This document shows positions 9,890 through 17,846 of a DNA stretch of 64,000 nt, in pieces. The DNA is taken from the NCBI RefSeq assembly GCF_946902045.1, contig NZ_OX336253.1:1922001-1986000 (forward strand), written 5' to 3'. Source of the stretch: Neisseria sp. Marseille-Q5346 (GTDB lineage: Bacteria; Pseudomonadota; Gammaproteobacteria; Burkholderiales; Neisseriaceae). Under the pieces are notes generated by a model. That model had not been told where the DNA came from, searched no databases, and saw nothing but the letters and a program-made list of their open reading frames with translations. The position numbers and the translations under genes are program-made. Position 1 is the stretch's first letter. Each line of letters opens with the position of its first letter.

Positions 9890-10288
9890 GTGAGTATTTC
9901 TCTGTCCCAATATCTGCTCTACCTGCAATACATGTTGGCAGGTATCGCCATGACCGTTGTTTTTGCTGCCGTATATCTGCGGATTACACCCGTTGAAGAA
10001 TTGCGCCTGATTAAAAACGGCAACCTTGCCTGCGCCTTGTCGTTTGGCGGTGCTTTGGTCGGTTTTTGTCTGACACTGGCTTCAAGTATTGCCCACAGCG
10101 TCAGCTTCATCGATTTTATCCTGTGGGCCCTTGCCGCAGCCGTAATTCAGATTTTTGTCTATTTCGCTGCGACAATGATGATTAAAGGCGCTACCGCAGA
10201 ACTCATCGGCAACAATGTTGCCGTCGGCGCGTTGTTTGGTGCAGTGTCCATCTCGATTGGCATTTTGAACGCTGCTTGCTTGACTTGA
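9890..10288 (+). CDS. DUF350 family inner-membrane protein
   Basis: A 132-residue protein with four hydrophobic segments forming two repeats, the DUF350 (YjfL-like) layout: YMLAGIAMTVVFAAVYLRITP, then a cytoplasmic KNGN segment, then further helices. The start is GTG at 9890, supported by AAGG about 10 bases upstream. It is the first gene of a co-directional cassette with SPFH, DUF4178 and SpeD genes. DUF350 proteins recur with polyamine enzymes and glutathionylspermidine-synthase-like ATP-grasp proteins; a channel-like or membrane-stress role is suggested but unproven. Confidence 0.85.
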   Translation: MSISLSQYLLYLQYMLAGIAMTVVFAAVYLRITPVEELRLIKNGNLACALSFGGALVGFCLTLASSIAHSVSFIDFILWALAAAVIQIFVYFAATMMIKGATAELIGNNVAVGALFGAVSISIGILNAACLT

Positions 10289-10338
10289 ATACCCATACCT
10301 TGAATTTTGTATCCCGATTTATTTTATAAGGAGTTGAA

Positions 10339-11352
10339 ATGTTCAACTTTATCAAGAAACAGTTTATCGACGTCATTCAATGGCCGAATCCCGATGACAG
10401 CCTGCTGATGTGGCGTTTTCCGATTGCCGATGAGGAGATCCAAAACGGTGCGAGCCTGACTGTGCGTGAGGCGCAGATGGCGATGTTTGTCGATGAAGGC
10501 GTGACCGCCGACATGTTTGGTCCGGGGCGTTACACGCTCAATACGCAAACACTGCCAGTGCTGACCAACTTGAAAAACTGGGACAAGCTTTTTGAGTCTC
10601 CGTTTAAATCAGATGTTTACTTTTTCAATACTAAACAACAGCTCGCACGAAAATGGGGTACATTCCAACCAGTTACTGTGCGCGATGCCGAGTTTGGTGC
10701 GGTGCAACTGCGTTCGTTCGGTATGTATTCTTACCGCATCAGCGATCCGGCAAAATTTTTCAAAGAAGTCAGCGGCGTGGCGGCGCAATACAGCGGTGTA
10801 GACTTGGAAAACCAGCTACGTAATATTGCAGTCACCCAATTGGCGGCCGCGTTTGGCAGCTCCGGTATCCCATTCTTGGATATGGCGGCGAACCAAGTTT
10901 TGCTGTCGCAAAAAATCGGCGAATTGCTTGGCGCTGAATTTGCCAAGCTGGGTTTGGCGCTGGAAAACTTCACTGTTGAAAGCATTACCTTGCCTGCGAC
11001 TATTCAGGCTGCGTTGGATAAGAAAATTTCGATGGGTGTTATCGGCGATTTGGGACGTTACACCCAATATCAAACCGCCGAATCTATCCCGCTTGCGGCA
11101 CAAAATGAAGGCGGACTTGCCGGAATCGGTGCAGGTTTGGGCGTGGGTGCCGGTATTGGTCAGGCGATGGCAGGTGCCATGTCTAGCATGATGCAGCCGA
11201 ATACGCAACAGGCTCAGCAAAATGCTCAGCCGGTTGCCGAAGATCCGCAGGCGAAATTGGTGAAACTCAAGTCTTTGCTGGATGGCGGTTTGATTTCGCA
11301 AGAAGATTTTGATAAAGCCAAGGCTGAAGTGTTGAAGCAGCTGATTGGTTAA
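10339..11352 (+). CDS. SPFH-domain protein with C-terminal SHOCT (YdjI-like)
   Basis: A 337-residue cytoplasmic protein of the YdjI/virion-core-like SPFH group. It has a band-7-like N-terminal region (about 20-230), a glycine-rich stretch (GLAGIGAGLGVGAGIG), a Gln-rich linker, and a C-terminal SHOCT helix pair (LKSLLDGGLISQEDFDKAK) that typically mediates oligomerisation or membrane targeting. Strong AAGGAG before the ATG. It lies 50 bases after the DUF350 gene and ends at a DUS terminator. SPFH proteins scaffold membrane microdomains, which fits a membrane-associated complex with its neighbours. Confidence 0.85.
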   Translation: MFNFIKKQFIDVIQWPNPDDSLLMWRFPIADEEIQNGASLTVREAQMAMFVDEGVTADMFGPGRYTLNTQTLPVLTNLKNWDKLFESPFKSDVYFFNTKQQLARKWGTFQPVTVRDAEFGAVQLRSFGMYSYRISDPAKFFKEVSGVAAQYSGVDLENQLRNIAVTQLAAAFGSSGIPFLDMAANQVLLSQKIGELLGAEFAKLGLALENFTVESITLPATIQAALDKKISMGVIGDLGRYTQYQTAESIPLAAQNEGGLAGIGAGLGVGAGIGQAMAGAMSSMMQPNTQQAQQNAQPVAEDPQAKLVKLKSLLDGGLISQEDFDKAKAEVLKQLIG

Positions 11353-11359
11353 TCAAATG

Positions 11360-11430
11360 AAGGCCGTCTGAAAAATATCATTCAAAAGAAGCGTTGAGCT
11401 GCTTCTGTGAAAAGGTTTCAGACGGCCTTT
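11360..11430 (+). terminator. Long paired-DUS stem-loop after the SPFH gene
   Basis: DUS arms at 11361-11372 and 11417-11428 enclose a loop with its own AGAAGC/GCTTCT pairing. It could partly uncouple DUF350-SPFH from the DUF4178 gene downstream. Confidence 0.7.
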
Positions 11431-11556
11431 CTAGTCATTTGATTGAGTCCGTTCGGCGATTTGGTTTGTTTCTAATCTGAAATCATGGATAAAACCAGTT
11501 GATAGAAACGCTAAGGCCGTCTGAAACACTCCAACCCATTCTGAAAAAGCAAACCC

Positions 11557-13077
11557 ATGTCTCACACTCCTTTCTTCAAAACCGACTGCCCAAGCTGCGG
11601 CGCACCTGTCGAAGCGCATTCTGCTTCTGCCGTGACGCTGGTGTGCGGTTATTGCAACAGCATGCTGGTACGGCAAGATAACGGCGTTGTCGACTCTGGC
11701 CGTGATTCCGCATTGCTGGAAGATTTTAGTCCTTTACAAATCGGAACCAGCGGCACATTTGTCGCTCAACGTTTTACCTTGGTCGGACGGCTTCAGGTGC
11801 AATACGACGATGGTGCGTGGAATGAATGGTATGCGCTGTTTGACGACGGCAGAGCCGGTTGGCTTTCTGAGGCGGGCGATTTGTATGTGATGACCATGCC
11901 GGTCGAAATCGATAATCCGCCGAAATTTGAAGACACGCGAGCCGGATTTAGCGAGCTGACTTTCCAAGATAAGTACTATATTGCCTCCGATGTCCGCAAA
12001 ATCAGCTTGAAACGCGCCGCCGCGCAGGGCGAATTGCCGTTTGTTTTGAAAGAAGATACAGAAAATCGGGTTTCCGACTGGCGTTGCGAAAACCTTTTCA
12101 TCACGCTCGATTACAACAATGAAACACCCGAAGCCTTCTTCGGGCGGATGGTAAACCTAGATGATTTGAAGCTGGAAAACACGCGCCACGAAGATGAAAT
12201 TAAAGAAAGCGCAGGCCGTCTGAAAGGCAGTATTACTTCAGAAAACTGTCCTAACTGCGGCTCATCCATTCATTGGGTAAACGGGCTGACTTCCCATCTG
12301 AACTGTCAAAGTTGCGGCAGCGAATTGGCAGTCGGCAAAGATAAAGCGGAACTTATTACCGCGAACAATCTGCGTTTGTCGCAAAATACGATGTTTACTC
12401 TGCCTGTCGGCTTGACAGGCCGCCTGAAAAATAAAGAATTTCATGTTATCGGCGCAATCCGATATTTAGAAACAGATGCGCAGGAAACATTTGATAACTT
12501 GTTTAAAGGTGCCAAACATACATTGGCACCAGAAGGGCAGTGGACAGAGTATCTGCTTTACAACCCTACACAGGGTTTCTTATGGCTGGTTGAAGCTGAT
12601 GAAGGTTGGAATATTTCTGAAACCTTGAATGATTGGCCGCGCCTCGACCGCAACCGCCAACCGCAAGGCTATGGCAAACTTTATGACTATGGCGGACGGG
12701 TCAGGATTGCCAGCGGCGCGTTTTATTGGCGTGTTCGAAGCGGTGATTTGAACTATTACAGCGATTACCGAGACGGGCAAAGCCGTAAGATTGGCTCCGA
12801 ACTAAACAGTCACGAAATGGCATGGACTAGAAGTGCCCCAATTGCTTATCGGGAAATTGCAGACGCGTTTAATCTGACCAGCCAAGCTCCGCATTACACT
12901 GCAAACATGGCGGTGGACGGCATTGATAAATCATTAAGAATTATAATGACTGCCATCCTGGTTGTCGTCAATCTCCCTGCGCTTTTGACCGGCGACAGCT
13001 CTGCTGCACTTTCCGTCATCTTTGTAGGATGCTGGTTGTTGTGGGCCATGGGCAAAAAAGACGAGGACGAGGATTAA
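11557..13077 (+). CDS. Zinc-ribbon DUF4178 membrane protein, copy 1
   Basis: 506 residues. A zinc ribbon with Cys11, Cys14, Cys30 and Cys33 leads into a first DUF4178 domain (about 60-200). A second ribbon (Cys231, Cys234, Cys250, Cys253) leads into a second DUF4178 domain (about 278-440). Two membrane helices (about 461-477 and 483-499) and an acidic tail KKDEDED end the protein. Both DUF4178 units contain the WNEWYALF/WTEYLLYN-type core. The stop is followed one base later by the ATG of a 48-residue membrane peptide, which corresponds to the fused C-terminus of copy 2 at 13693. The role is unknown; linked SPFH, DUF350 and SpeD genes suggest a membrane complex connected with polyamines. Confidence 0.85.
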   Translation: MSHTPFFKTDCPSCGAPVEAHSASAVTLVCGYCNSMLVRQDNGVVDSGRDSALLEDFSPLQIGTSGTFVAQRFTLVGRLQVQYDDGAWNEWYALFDDGRAGWLSEAGDLYVMTMPVEIDNPPKFEDTRAGFSELTFQDKYYIASDVRKISLKRAAAQGELPFVLKEDTENRVSDWRCENLFITLDYNNETPEAFFGRMVNLDDLKLENTRHEDEIKESAGRLKGSITSENCPNCGSSIHWVNGLTSHLNCQSCGSELAVGKDKAELITANNLRLSQNTMFTLPVGLTGRLKNKEFHVIGAIRYLETDAQETFDNLFKGAKHTLAPEGQWTEYLLYNPTQGFLWLVEADEGWNISETLNDWPRLDRNRQPQGYGKLYDYGGRVRIASGAFYWRVRSGDLNYYSDYRDGQSRKIGSELNSHEMAWTRSAPIAYREIADAFNLTSQAPHYTANMAVDGIDKSLRIIMTAILVVVNLPALLTGDSSAALSVIFVGCWLLWAMGKKDEDED

Positions 13078-13078
13078 C

Positions 13079-13225
13079 ATGTCGAGAATCACTTACATCA
13101 TTTTCAGCACCATCATCATCGTCATCTCCATGATTATCAGCTACGGCTCTTCCGACTCCGACGGCTCGCGTATGCACTCCGGAGGCTATTACGGCGGCAG
13201 CGGTTATTCCGGAGGCCATAAATGA
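13079..13225 (+). CDS. 48-residue single-pass membrane peptide with Gly/Ser/Tyr-rich tail
   Basis: The ATG lies one base after the stop of DUF4178 copy 1, in the +1 frame, and the stop overlaps the speD start by four bases (ATGA), so translation is probably coupled on both sides. Residues 5-21 are a membrane helix (TYIIFSTIIIVISMII). The tail is rich in Ser, Gly and Tyr and ends SGYSGGHK. The same helix-plus-tail, ending YHGYSAGHK, is the C-terminus of DUF4178 copy 2, so this is a split-off domain rather than a chance ORF. Confidence 0.75.
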   Translation: MSRITYIIFSTIIIVISMIISYGSSDSDGSRMHSGGYYGGSGYSGGHK

Positions 13226-13605
13226 CCCATGCCCCCGGTAATCATGGTCTATTGGACTTATATGGCTGCGATGAAGCCATCTTAAAAGATGAAGGCCGTC
13301 TGAAAACTGCTTTGGCAGCTGCCGCACAAGCTGCAGAAGCCACCATATTGACCGAACATTTCCATACCTTCGGCGGCGCTGGCGGCGTAACCGGCGTTTT
13401 ACTGCTCGCCGAGTCCCATATCAGTATCCATACTTGGCCTGAACACCGCTTCGCCGCTATAGACGTATTTATCTGCGGCGGTATGAAATTGGAAAAAGTG
13501 AAGGAAATCTTGTGTAGAGAGTTGGCGGCAGCAAGGGCTGTTTGGACGGTTGTGCAACGTGGCGAAGGCATACTGGACGATGTACAACCATCGGTTGAAC
13601 AATAA
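13222..13605 (+). CDS. speD: S-adenosylmethionine decarboxylase proenzyme
   Basis: Makes decarboxylated AdoMet, the aminopropyl donor for spermidine. 127 residues, the short bacterial/archaeal class. Self-cleavage between Glu64 and Ser65 in LAESHISIHTWPE would create the pyruvoyl group. His70 and Cys85 (VFICGG) match the processing and catalytic residues. The start overlaps the upstream peptide stop by ATGA. No aminopropyltransferase (speE-like) gene is adjacent, although one is common in related DUF350/DUF4178 clusters. A DUS lies inside the gene near 13292. Confidence 0.92.
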   Translation: MTHAPGNHGLLDLYGCDEAILKDEGRLKTALAAAAQAAEATILTEHFHTFGGAGGVTGVLLLAESHISIHTWPEHRFAAIDVFICGGMKLEKVKEILCRELAAARAVWTVVQRGEGILDDVQPSVEQ

Positions 13606-13613
13606 AATCTGTC

Positions 13614-13655
13614 AGGCCGTCTGAAAGCATATTCAATCCGTTTTCAGACGGCCTT
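13614..13655 (+). terminator. Paired-DUS hairpin after speD
   Basis: Inverted DUS pair between speD and the second DUF4178 gene. Confidence 0.8.
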
Positions 13656-13692
13656 AAACCTTGTGCTGATTAAACTGAAATATTGACGTTAT

Positions 13693-15384
13693 ATGGAAAA
13701 AACGCCTTTTTTTAAAACCGATTGCCCAAGCTGTGGTGCGCCTGTGGAGGCGTATTCCGCTACTGCCGTGACGCTGGTGTGTGGCCATTGTCACAGTATG
13801 CTGGTTGCTAGAATCGGTAAGGGGAGGAGCGGATATTTTGTTGTCAATTCAGGGCGTGATTCTGCGTTGCTGGAAGATTTCAGTCCGTTGCAGATTGGAA
13901 CGAGAGGCGTTTTTGATGATCGGAAATTTACGCTGATTGGGCGATTGCAGGTGCATTACGATGTCGGCGCATGGAATGAATGGTATGTCTTGTTTGATGA
14001 CGGGCAGACCGGCTGGCTTTCCGAGGTTGGCGATTTATATGCGATGACTTGTTTGCTTTCCCAGAAGAGGAGACGGGGGCCGAAAAATTTTAAGTCGGTG
14101 AAAGCTGGCTCCAGTTCGTTGGTCTTTAATGGCCAAACCTTTATTGCGTCAGACGTCCGCACCATACATTACCGTGATACTGATGCGCAAGGCGAATTGC
14201 CGTTCAATTTATCTGGGAATCAAGCGACAGGCGAGGTTTGCGACTGGCGACGCGGCAATTTGTTTTTGACCTTGGATTATTCGACTTTTCCAATGGACTC
14301 CTACTTCGGACGCATAGTCAGTTTGGACAGTTTGAAGCTGGAAAATAAGCGCAGTGATGATGAAATCCGTGAAAGTGCAGGCCGTCTGAAAGGAGAGATT
14401 CTTTCTGAAAACTGCCTGCATTGCGGCTCTCCTGTTCATTGGCCAAGGGGTGTTACTTCTTTCCTTTTGTGTCAGTCTTGCGGCAGCAGTTTGAACACGA
14501 CAAAAGATACTGTTGCGTTGATGGAGGCAAATGCCCAAAGGAAAGAACAAGAAAACCTGTTCACGCTTTCCATAGGTACGAAAGGCCGTCTGAACGATAC
14601 AGAATATCTGATTATCGGGGCTGTAAGATTTGCCGAAATATCGTCCTATAACCAAAATCAGTCTGAATACTGGACGGAATATCTACTTTATAACACGCAA
14701 CAAGGGTTTGCCTGGCTGATTGAGTCTGGAAAACGCTGGCGGCTGTCAGAAACTTTACACACATGGCCGGACTTTGATTCAAGTGGCAATCCTGCCGGTG
14801 AAATGTTGATTGATCATTACCACGGGCAGGTCGAGGCAGCGGCTGGTGCTTTTTATTGGAAAGTCAAACAAGGCGATTTGCTTCATTACAAGGAATATAG
14901 CGGCAAGAAAAGTTATGGCCGGAATGTCATTCTGTGTTCTGAGCAGAGCAAGGATGAAATAGTCTGGAGTAAAAGCAGTCCTGTGTCTTACCGTCAAATG
15001 AGAAAGGCATTCGGCCTGTCTTTTGATACTAAGGAGATGCTCTCTTACTGGCTGAAGGGAGACAATAGAAATGTTGGGAGTAGAGATAATGTAGCCCGTA
15101 TCATTGCTATGCTGATTCTTATCATCGTCAACCTTCCGGCCTGGCTGTCACCGCATCTACGTAGTCCTGTCGGTATAGTGGTCAGTCTGTGTGCGTTGGT
15201 ATGGATATGGGTTTCTGACAGATATAAAAACGATCGTGATTATGAAGAAGAACGGGGAGGGACGATTATTTTCTTTGCTTTCATCATTTTTCTTACCGTC
15301 TTGTTCAACTATGTCAAAGCGGAAGACAGCGACTCATCGCATTCAGGCAGTTCCTATCATGGTTATTCGGCAGGACATAAATAA
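13693..15384 (+). CDS. Zinc-ribbon DUF4178 membrane protein, copy 2, with fused C-terminal helix and tail
   Basis: 563 residues, clearly paralogous to copy 1: same N-terminus (TPFFKTDCPSCGAPVEA), same first ribbon (Cys11, Cys14, Cys30, Cys33), a second ribbon (SENCLHCG ... LLCQSCGS), and two DUF4178 units. It differs in a basic insert around 40-47, a Lys/Arg-rich KRRRGPK segment, and a C-terminus with three membrane helices. The third helix and the Ser/His/Gly/Tyr tail correspond to the separate 48-residue peptide beside copy 1. Copy 2 looks more diverged and is less GC-rich by eye. No clear Shine-Dalgarno precedes the ATG. Confidence 0.85.
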   Translation: MEKTPFFKTDCPSCGAPVEAYSATAVTLVCGHCHSMLVARIGKGRSGYFVVNSGRDSALLEDFSPLQIGTRGVFDDRKFTLIGRLQVHYDVGAWNEWYVLFDDGQTGWLSEVGDLYAMTCLLSQKRRRGPKNFKSVKAGSSSLVFNGQTFIASDVRTIHYRDTDAQGELPFNLSGNQATGEVCDWRRGNLFLTLDYSTFPMDSYFGRIVSLDSLKLENKRSDDEIRESAGRLKGEILSENCLHCGSPVHWPRGVTSFLLCQSCGSSLNTTKDTVALMEANAQRKEQENLFTLSIGTKGRLNDTEYLIIGAVRFAEISSYNQNQSEYWTEYLLYNTQQGFAWLIESGKRWRLSETLHTWPDFDSSGNPAGEMLIDHYHGQVEAAAGAFYWKVKQGDLLHYKEYSGKKSYGRNVILCSEQSKDEIVWSKSSPVSYRQMRKAFGLSFDTKEMLSYWLKGDNRNVGSRDNVARIIAMLILIIVNLPAWLSPHLRSPVGIVVSLCALVWIWVSDRYKNDRDYEEERGGTIIFFAFIIFLTVLFNYVKAEDSDSSHSGSSYHGYSAGHK

Positions 15385-15451
15385 CGCGAGACCTGATTAA
15401 CCTCGTTGTACCGTTTTACTTTTATTTTTTCAGACGACCTTTTTATAAAAC

Positions 15452-17056
15452 ATGCTAACCCGCCGTCAATTTCTCAGCTATACCGCCGCGCTTGGCGCTG
15501 CTTCTGCTTTTTCTTGGCAGACTTACAAATACCTCAACCATAAACCGCCGGTTTCTATTAACCGTGTCGGCTTGCCGTTGGGGCATTTGTTGCGCGACGG
15601 GGAATTGCTCAGTCCGCCGACCAGTCGTTATGAATGCAATACGTTGATACTCGGTGGCGGTGCGGCGGGTTTGGGGGCGTTGTGGTATTTGGCGAAGCAT
15701 CATTACCGCGATGTATTGTTGGCAGAAGGGTTTGAACGTAATGGCAACAATGCCGCCTATACGTCTTCAGACGGCCTGAAAGCGCCGAGTGGTGCGCATT
15801 ATTTGGCTTTGCCGTCGAAAGAAAGCGTGTATGTGCGCGAGATGTTGGAGAATTTCGGTATTTTGCAGTCGGACGGCAGCTTTAGGGAAACCGATTTGGT
15901 CTATGCGCCCGAATCGCGCCTCTTATATCAGGATAAATGGGTGGAACATTTATTGCCGAAAGAAGATGCGGATTCCAAACGGTTTTTTGATTTAATCGGC
16001 CGTCTAAAACAAGCTTACGGCAATGACGGTAAGAAAATTTTTGCCATTCCAATTGCGCTGTCATCGACAGATGAAACATGGCGCAAACTCGATAATCTGA
16101 CGTTTAAACAATGGCTTGAGCAAGAAGGTTACCACTCGACCGAGCTTTTATGGTATCTAGATTATTGTTGCCGCGATGATTACGGGCAAGGGATAGGGCA
16201 AGTGTCTGCCTTTGCCGGATTGCATTATTTTGCTGCCCGCAACAATGCAGAAACCGTCCTCACTTGGCCCGAAGGTTTGGCACATCTTTCCGAAAACCTG
16301 CGCCGTCATGCCGGTTTGCAGGAAGGCTGGCAATGGCCGTCTGAAAACCGTATCCGTTTGGAGAAGCCTGCTTCAATTAATGCTTCCGCCGTCAAAATCA
16401 AACCGCTTTCAGACGGCCGGATTGAAGTGTGGCTGCGTGATAATGCAAAAGGCGAAACCGTTGCCGTCACCGCACAACACGTTATCTCCGCCATGCCGCT
16501 GATGGTTGCCGCCCGCATTATTGAATCTCCCGAACAATTTGGTCTGGACATCCCAGAATACGCACCATGGCTGGTTTCTAATTTTGAACTGCACAGCTTC
16601 CCGAAAGAAAAAAACAACAGCGAACTTGCGTGGGACAATGTGGTTTATGGCAGCCAAGGGCTGGGCTATGTTGTTGCGACCAATCAGTTTATTCGGGTTG
16701 CCCGTCCTGAACGCACGATTTTTACTGCCTACGCCGCGCTCAACCACGATACGCCACAAGCCGTCCGCCGCCAGCTGCTTGAAGCAAGCGACGAAGAGCT
16801 GCTCCAGCTTGCCGCCCAAGATCTGCTTACCGCTTACGGCGAAGGCTTTTGGCGGCACGTTTCCCATGTTGACATTACCGTTCGCGGGCATGGTATGAGC
16901 GTGCCGAAACCCGGCTATTTAAGCGATGAGGCTTTATTAAAAATCAGAAACCGAAATGGCGGATTGTTGTTCGCACACAGTGACTTAAGCAGTTATTCGG
17001 TATTTGAAGAGGCTTTGTATTGGGGTGTGGAAGCGGCACGGAAAGTGTTGGCTTAA
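15452..17056 (+). CDS. Tat-exported FAD-dependent amine-oxidase-like protein
   Basis: 534 residues beginning with a twin-arginine signal (LTRRQFLSYTAALGAASAF). A Rossmann dinucleotide-binding motif follows (TLILGGGAAGLGAL, about 64-76), with a second GG-type motif at DGLKAPSGAHY. The C-terminal FAD-binding end is GLLFAHSDLSSYSVFEEALYWG. The layout fits the NAD(P)/FAD amine-oxidase superfamily. It follows DUF4178 copy 2 in the same direction, and FAD oxidoreductases of this type recur in DUF350/SpeD clusters, so a polyamine or related amine substrate is an inference. Export suggests action in the periplasm. Confidence 0.8.
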   Translation: MLTRRQFLSYTAALGAASAFSWQTYKYLNHKPPVSINRVGLPLGHLLRDGELLSPPTSRYECNTLILGGGAAGLGALWYLAKHHYRDVLLAEGFERNGNNAAYTSSDGLKAPSGAHYLALPSKESVYVREMLENFGILQSDGSFRETDLVYAPESRLLYQDKWVEHLLPKEDADSKRFFDLIGRLKQAYGNDGKKIFAIPIALSSTDETWRKLDNLTFKQWLEQEGYHSTELLWYLDYCCRDDYGQGIGQVSAFAGLHYFAARNNAETVLTWPEGLAHLSENLRRHAGLQEGWQWPSENRIRLEKPASINASAVKIKPLSDGRIEVWLRDNAKGETVAVTAQHVISAMPLMVAARIIESPEQFGLDIPEYAPWLVSNFELHSFPKEKNNSELAWDNVVYGSQGLGYVVATNQFIRVARPERTIFTAYAALNHDTPQAVRRQLLEASDEELLQLAAQDLLTAYGEGFWRHVSHVDITVRGHGMSVPKPGYLSDEALLKIRNRNGGLLFAHSDLSSYSVFEEALYWGVEAARKVLA

Positions 17057-17062
17057 TTGATA

Positions 17063-17103
17063 TAAAAAGGCCGTCTGAAATCATATTCAGACGGCTTTTT
17101 TTA
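17063..17103. terminator. Paired-DUS hairpin terminator
   Basis: Inverted DUS pair with a long T run between the convergent FAD-protein gene and eda. Confidence 0.85.
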
Positions 17104-17117
17104 ACCTTATAACCTGA

Positions 17118-17756
17118 TTAGGCTTTTGGTTTCAAAGCGGCAGCTTCGCGAGCCAGACGGGTGATGGTGTCCCAGTCTTTGTTTTTGATGGCTTCTTTCG
17201 GAGTCAGCCATGAGCCGCCGACGCACAAGACATTAGGCAGTGCCAAGTACTCGGGTGCAGTTGCCAGGCTGATGCCGCCGGTCGGGCAGAAGCGTACGTC
17301 GGCATAAGGGCCGTAGAGTGCCTTGAGCATGGCTTTGCCACCAACGACTTCGGCGGGGAAGAGTTTAAGTGTGTCGATGCCGTGTTCCAAAGCCAGTTGG
17401 ACTTCGCCCGGAGTGGCAACGCCGGGAATCAGGGGAATGCCGCTGTTGTGGCTGGCTTTGGCGAGGGATTCGTGCAAACCCGGGCTGATGGCGAAAACCG
17501 CACCTGCGTCTTCGACGGCTTTGAGCTGTTCGGGATTGGTTACCGTACCTGCGCCGACGATGGCGTTGGGCACTTCTTTGGCAATCAGGCGGATGGCATC
17601 GAGGCCGACAGGGGTGCGCAGGGTGATTTCGAGGGTGGGAATGCCGCCTTCGACAAGGGCGTGGGATAAATCGACGGCAGTACTCAAGTCGTCAATCGCC
17701 ATTACCGGCACAACTGCGCCGGCAGTCAGAATTTCACGAGGGGTCAGTTTAGACAT
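17118..17756 (-). CDS. eda: KDPG/KHG aldolase
   Basis: Splits 2-keto-3-deoxy-6-phosphogluconate into pyruvate and glyceraldehyde-3-phosphate, the last step specific to the Entner-Doudoroff pathway. 212 residues from the ATG at 17756, which has GGAGA 7 bases upstream; an in-frame upstream extension has no site. Schiff-base Lys131 lies in TLKLFPAEVVGG, Glu43 in LEITLRT, and the phosphate site is CPTGGIS. It lies downstream of edd on the same strand with an open DUS pair between them. Confidence 0.96.
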   Translation of the reverse strand: MSKLTPREILTAGAVVPVMAIDDLSTAVDLSHALVEGGIPTLEITLRTPVGLDAIRLIAKEVPNAIVGAGTVTNPEQLKAVEDAGAVFAISPGLHESLAKASHNSGIPLIPGVATPGEVQLALEHGIDTLKLFPAEVVGGKAMLKALYGPYADVRFCPTGGISLATAPEYLALPNVLCVGGSWLTPKEAIKNKDWDTITRLAREAAALKPKA

Positions 17757-17801
17757 TTTAGGTCTCCGTTGGGGACTGTATCGTAATAGGGTCGTTAACA
17801 T

Positions 17802-17844
17802 GGTTTCAGACGGCCTGATTGTTTTAAAAGGCCGTCTGAAAAGG
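17802..17844 (-). terminator. Inverted DUS pair between edd and eda
   Basis: TTTCAGACGGCCT and AGGCCGTCTGAAA separated by about 13 bases. It could attenuate read-through from edd into eda rather than end it. Confidence 0.55.
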
Positions 17845-17846
17845 GT

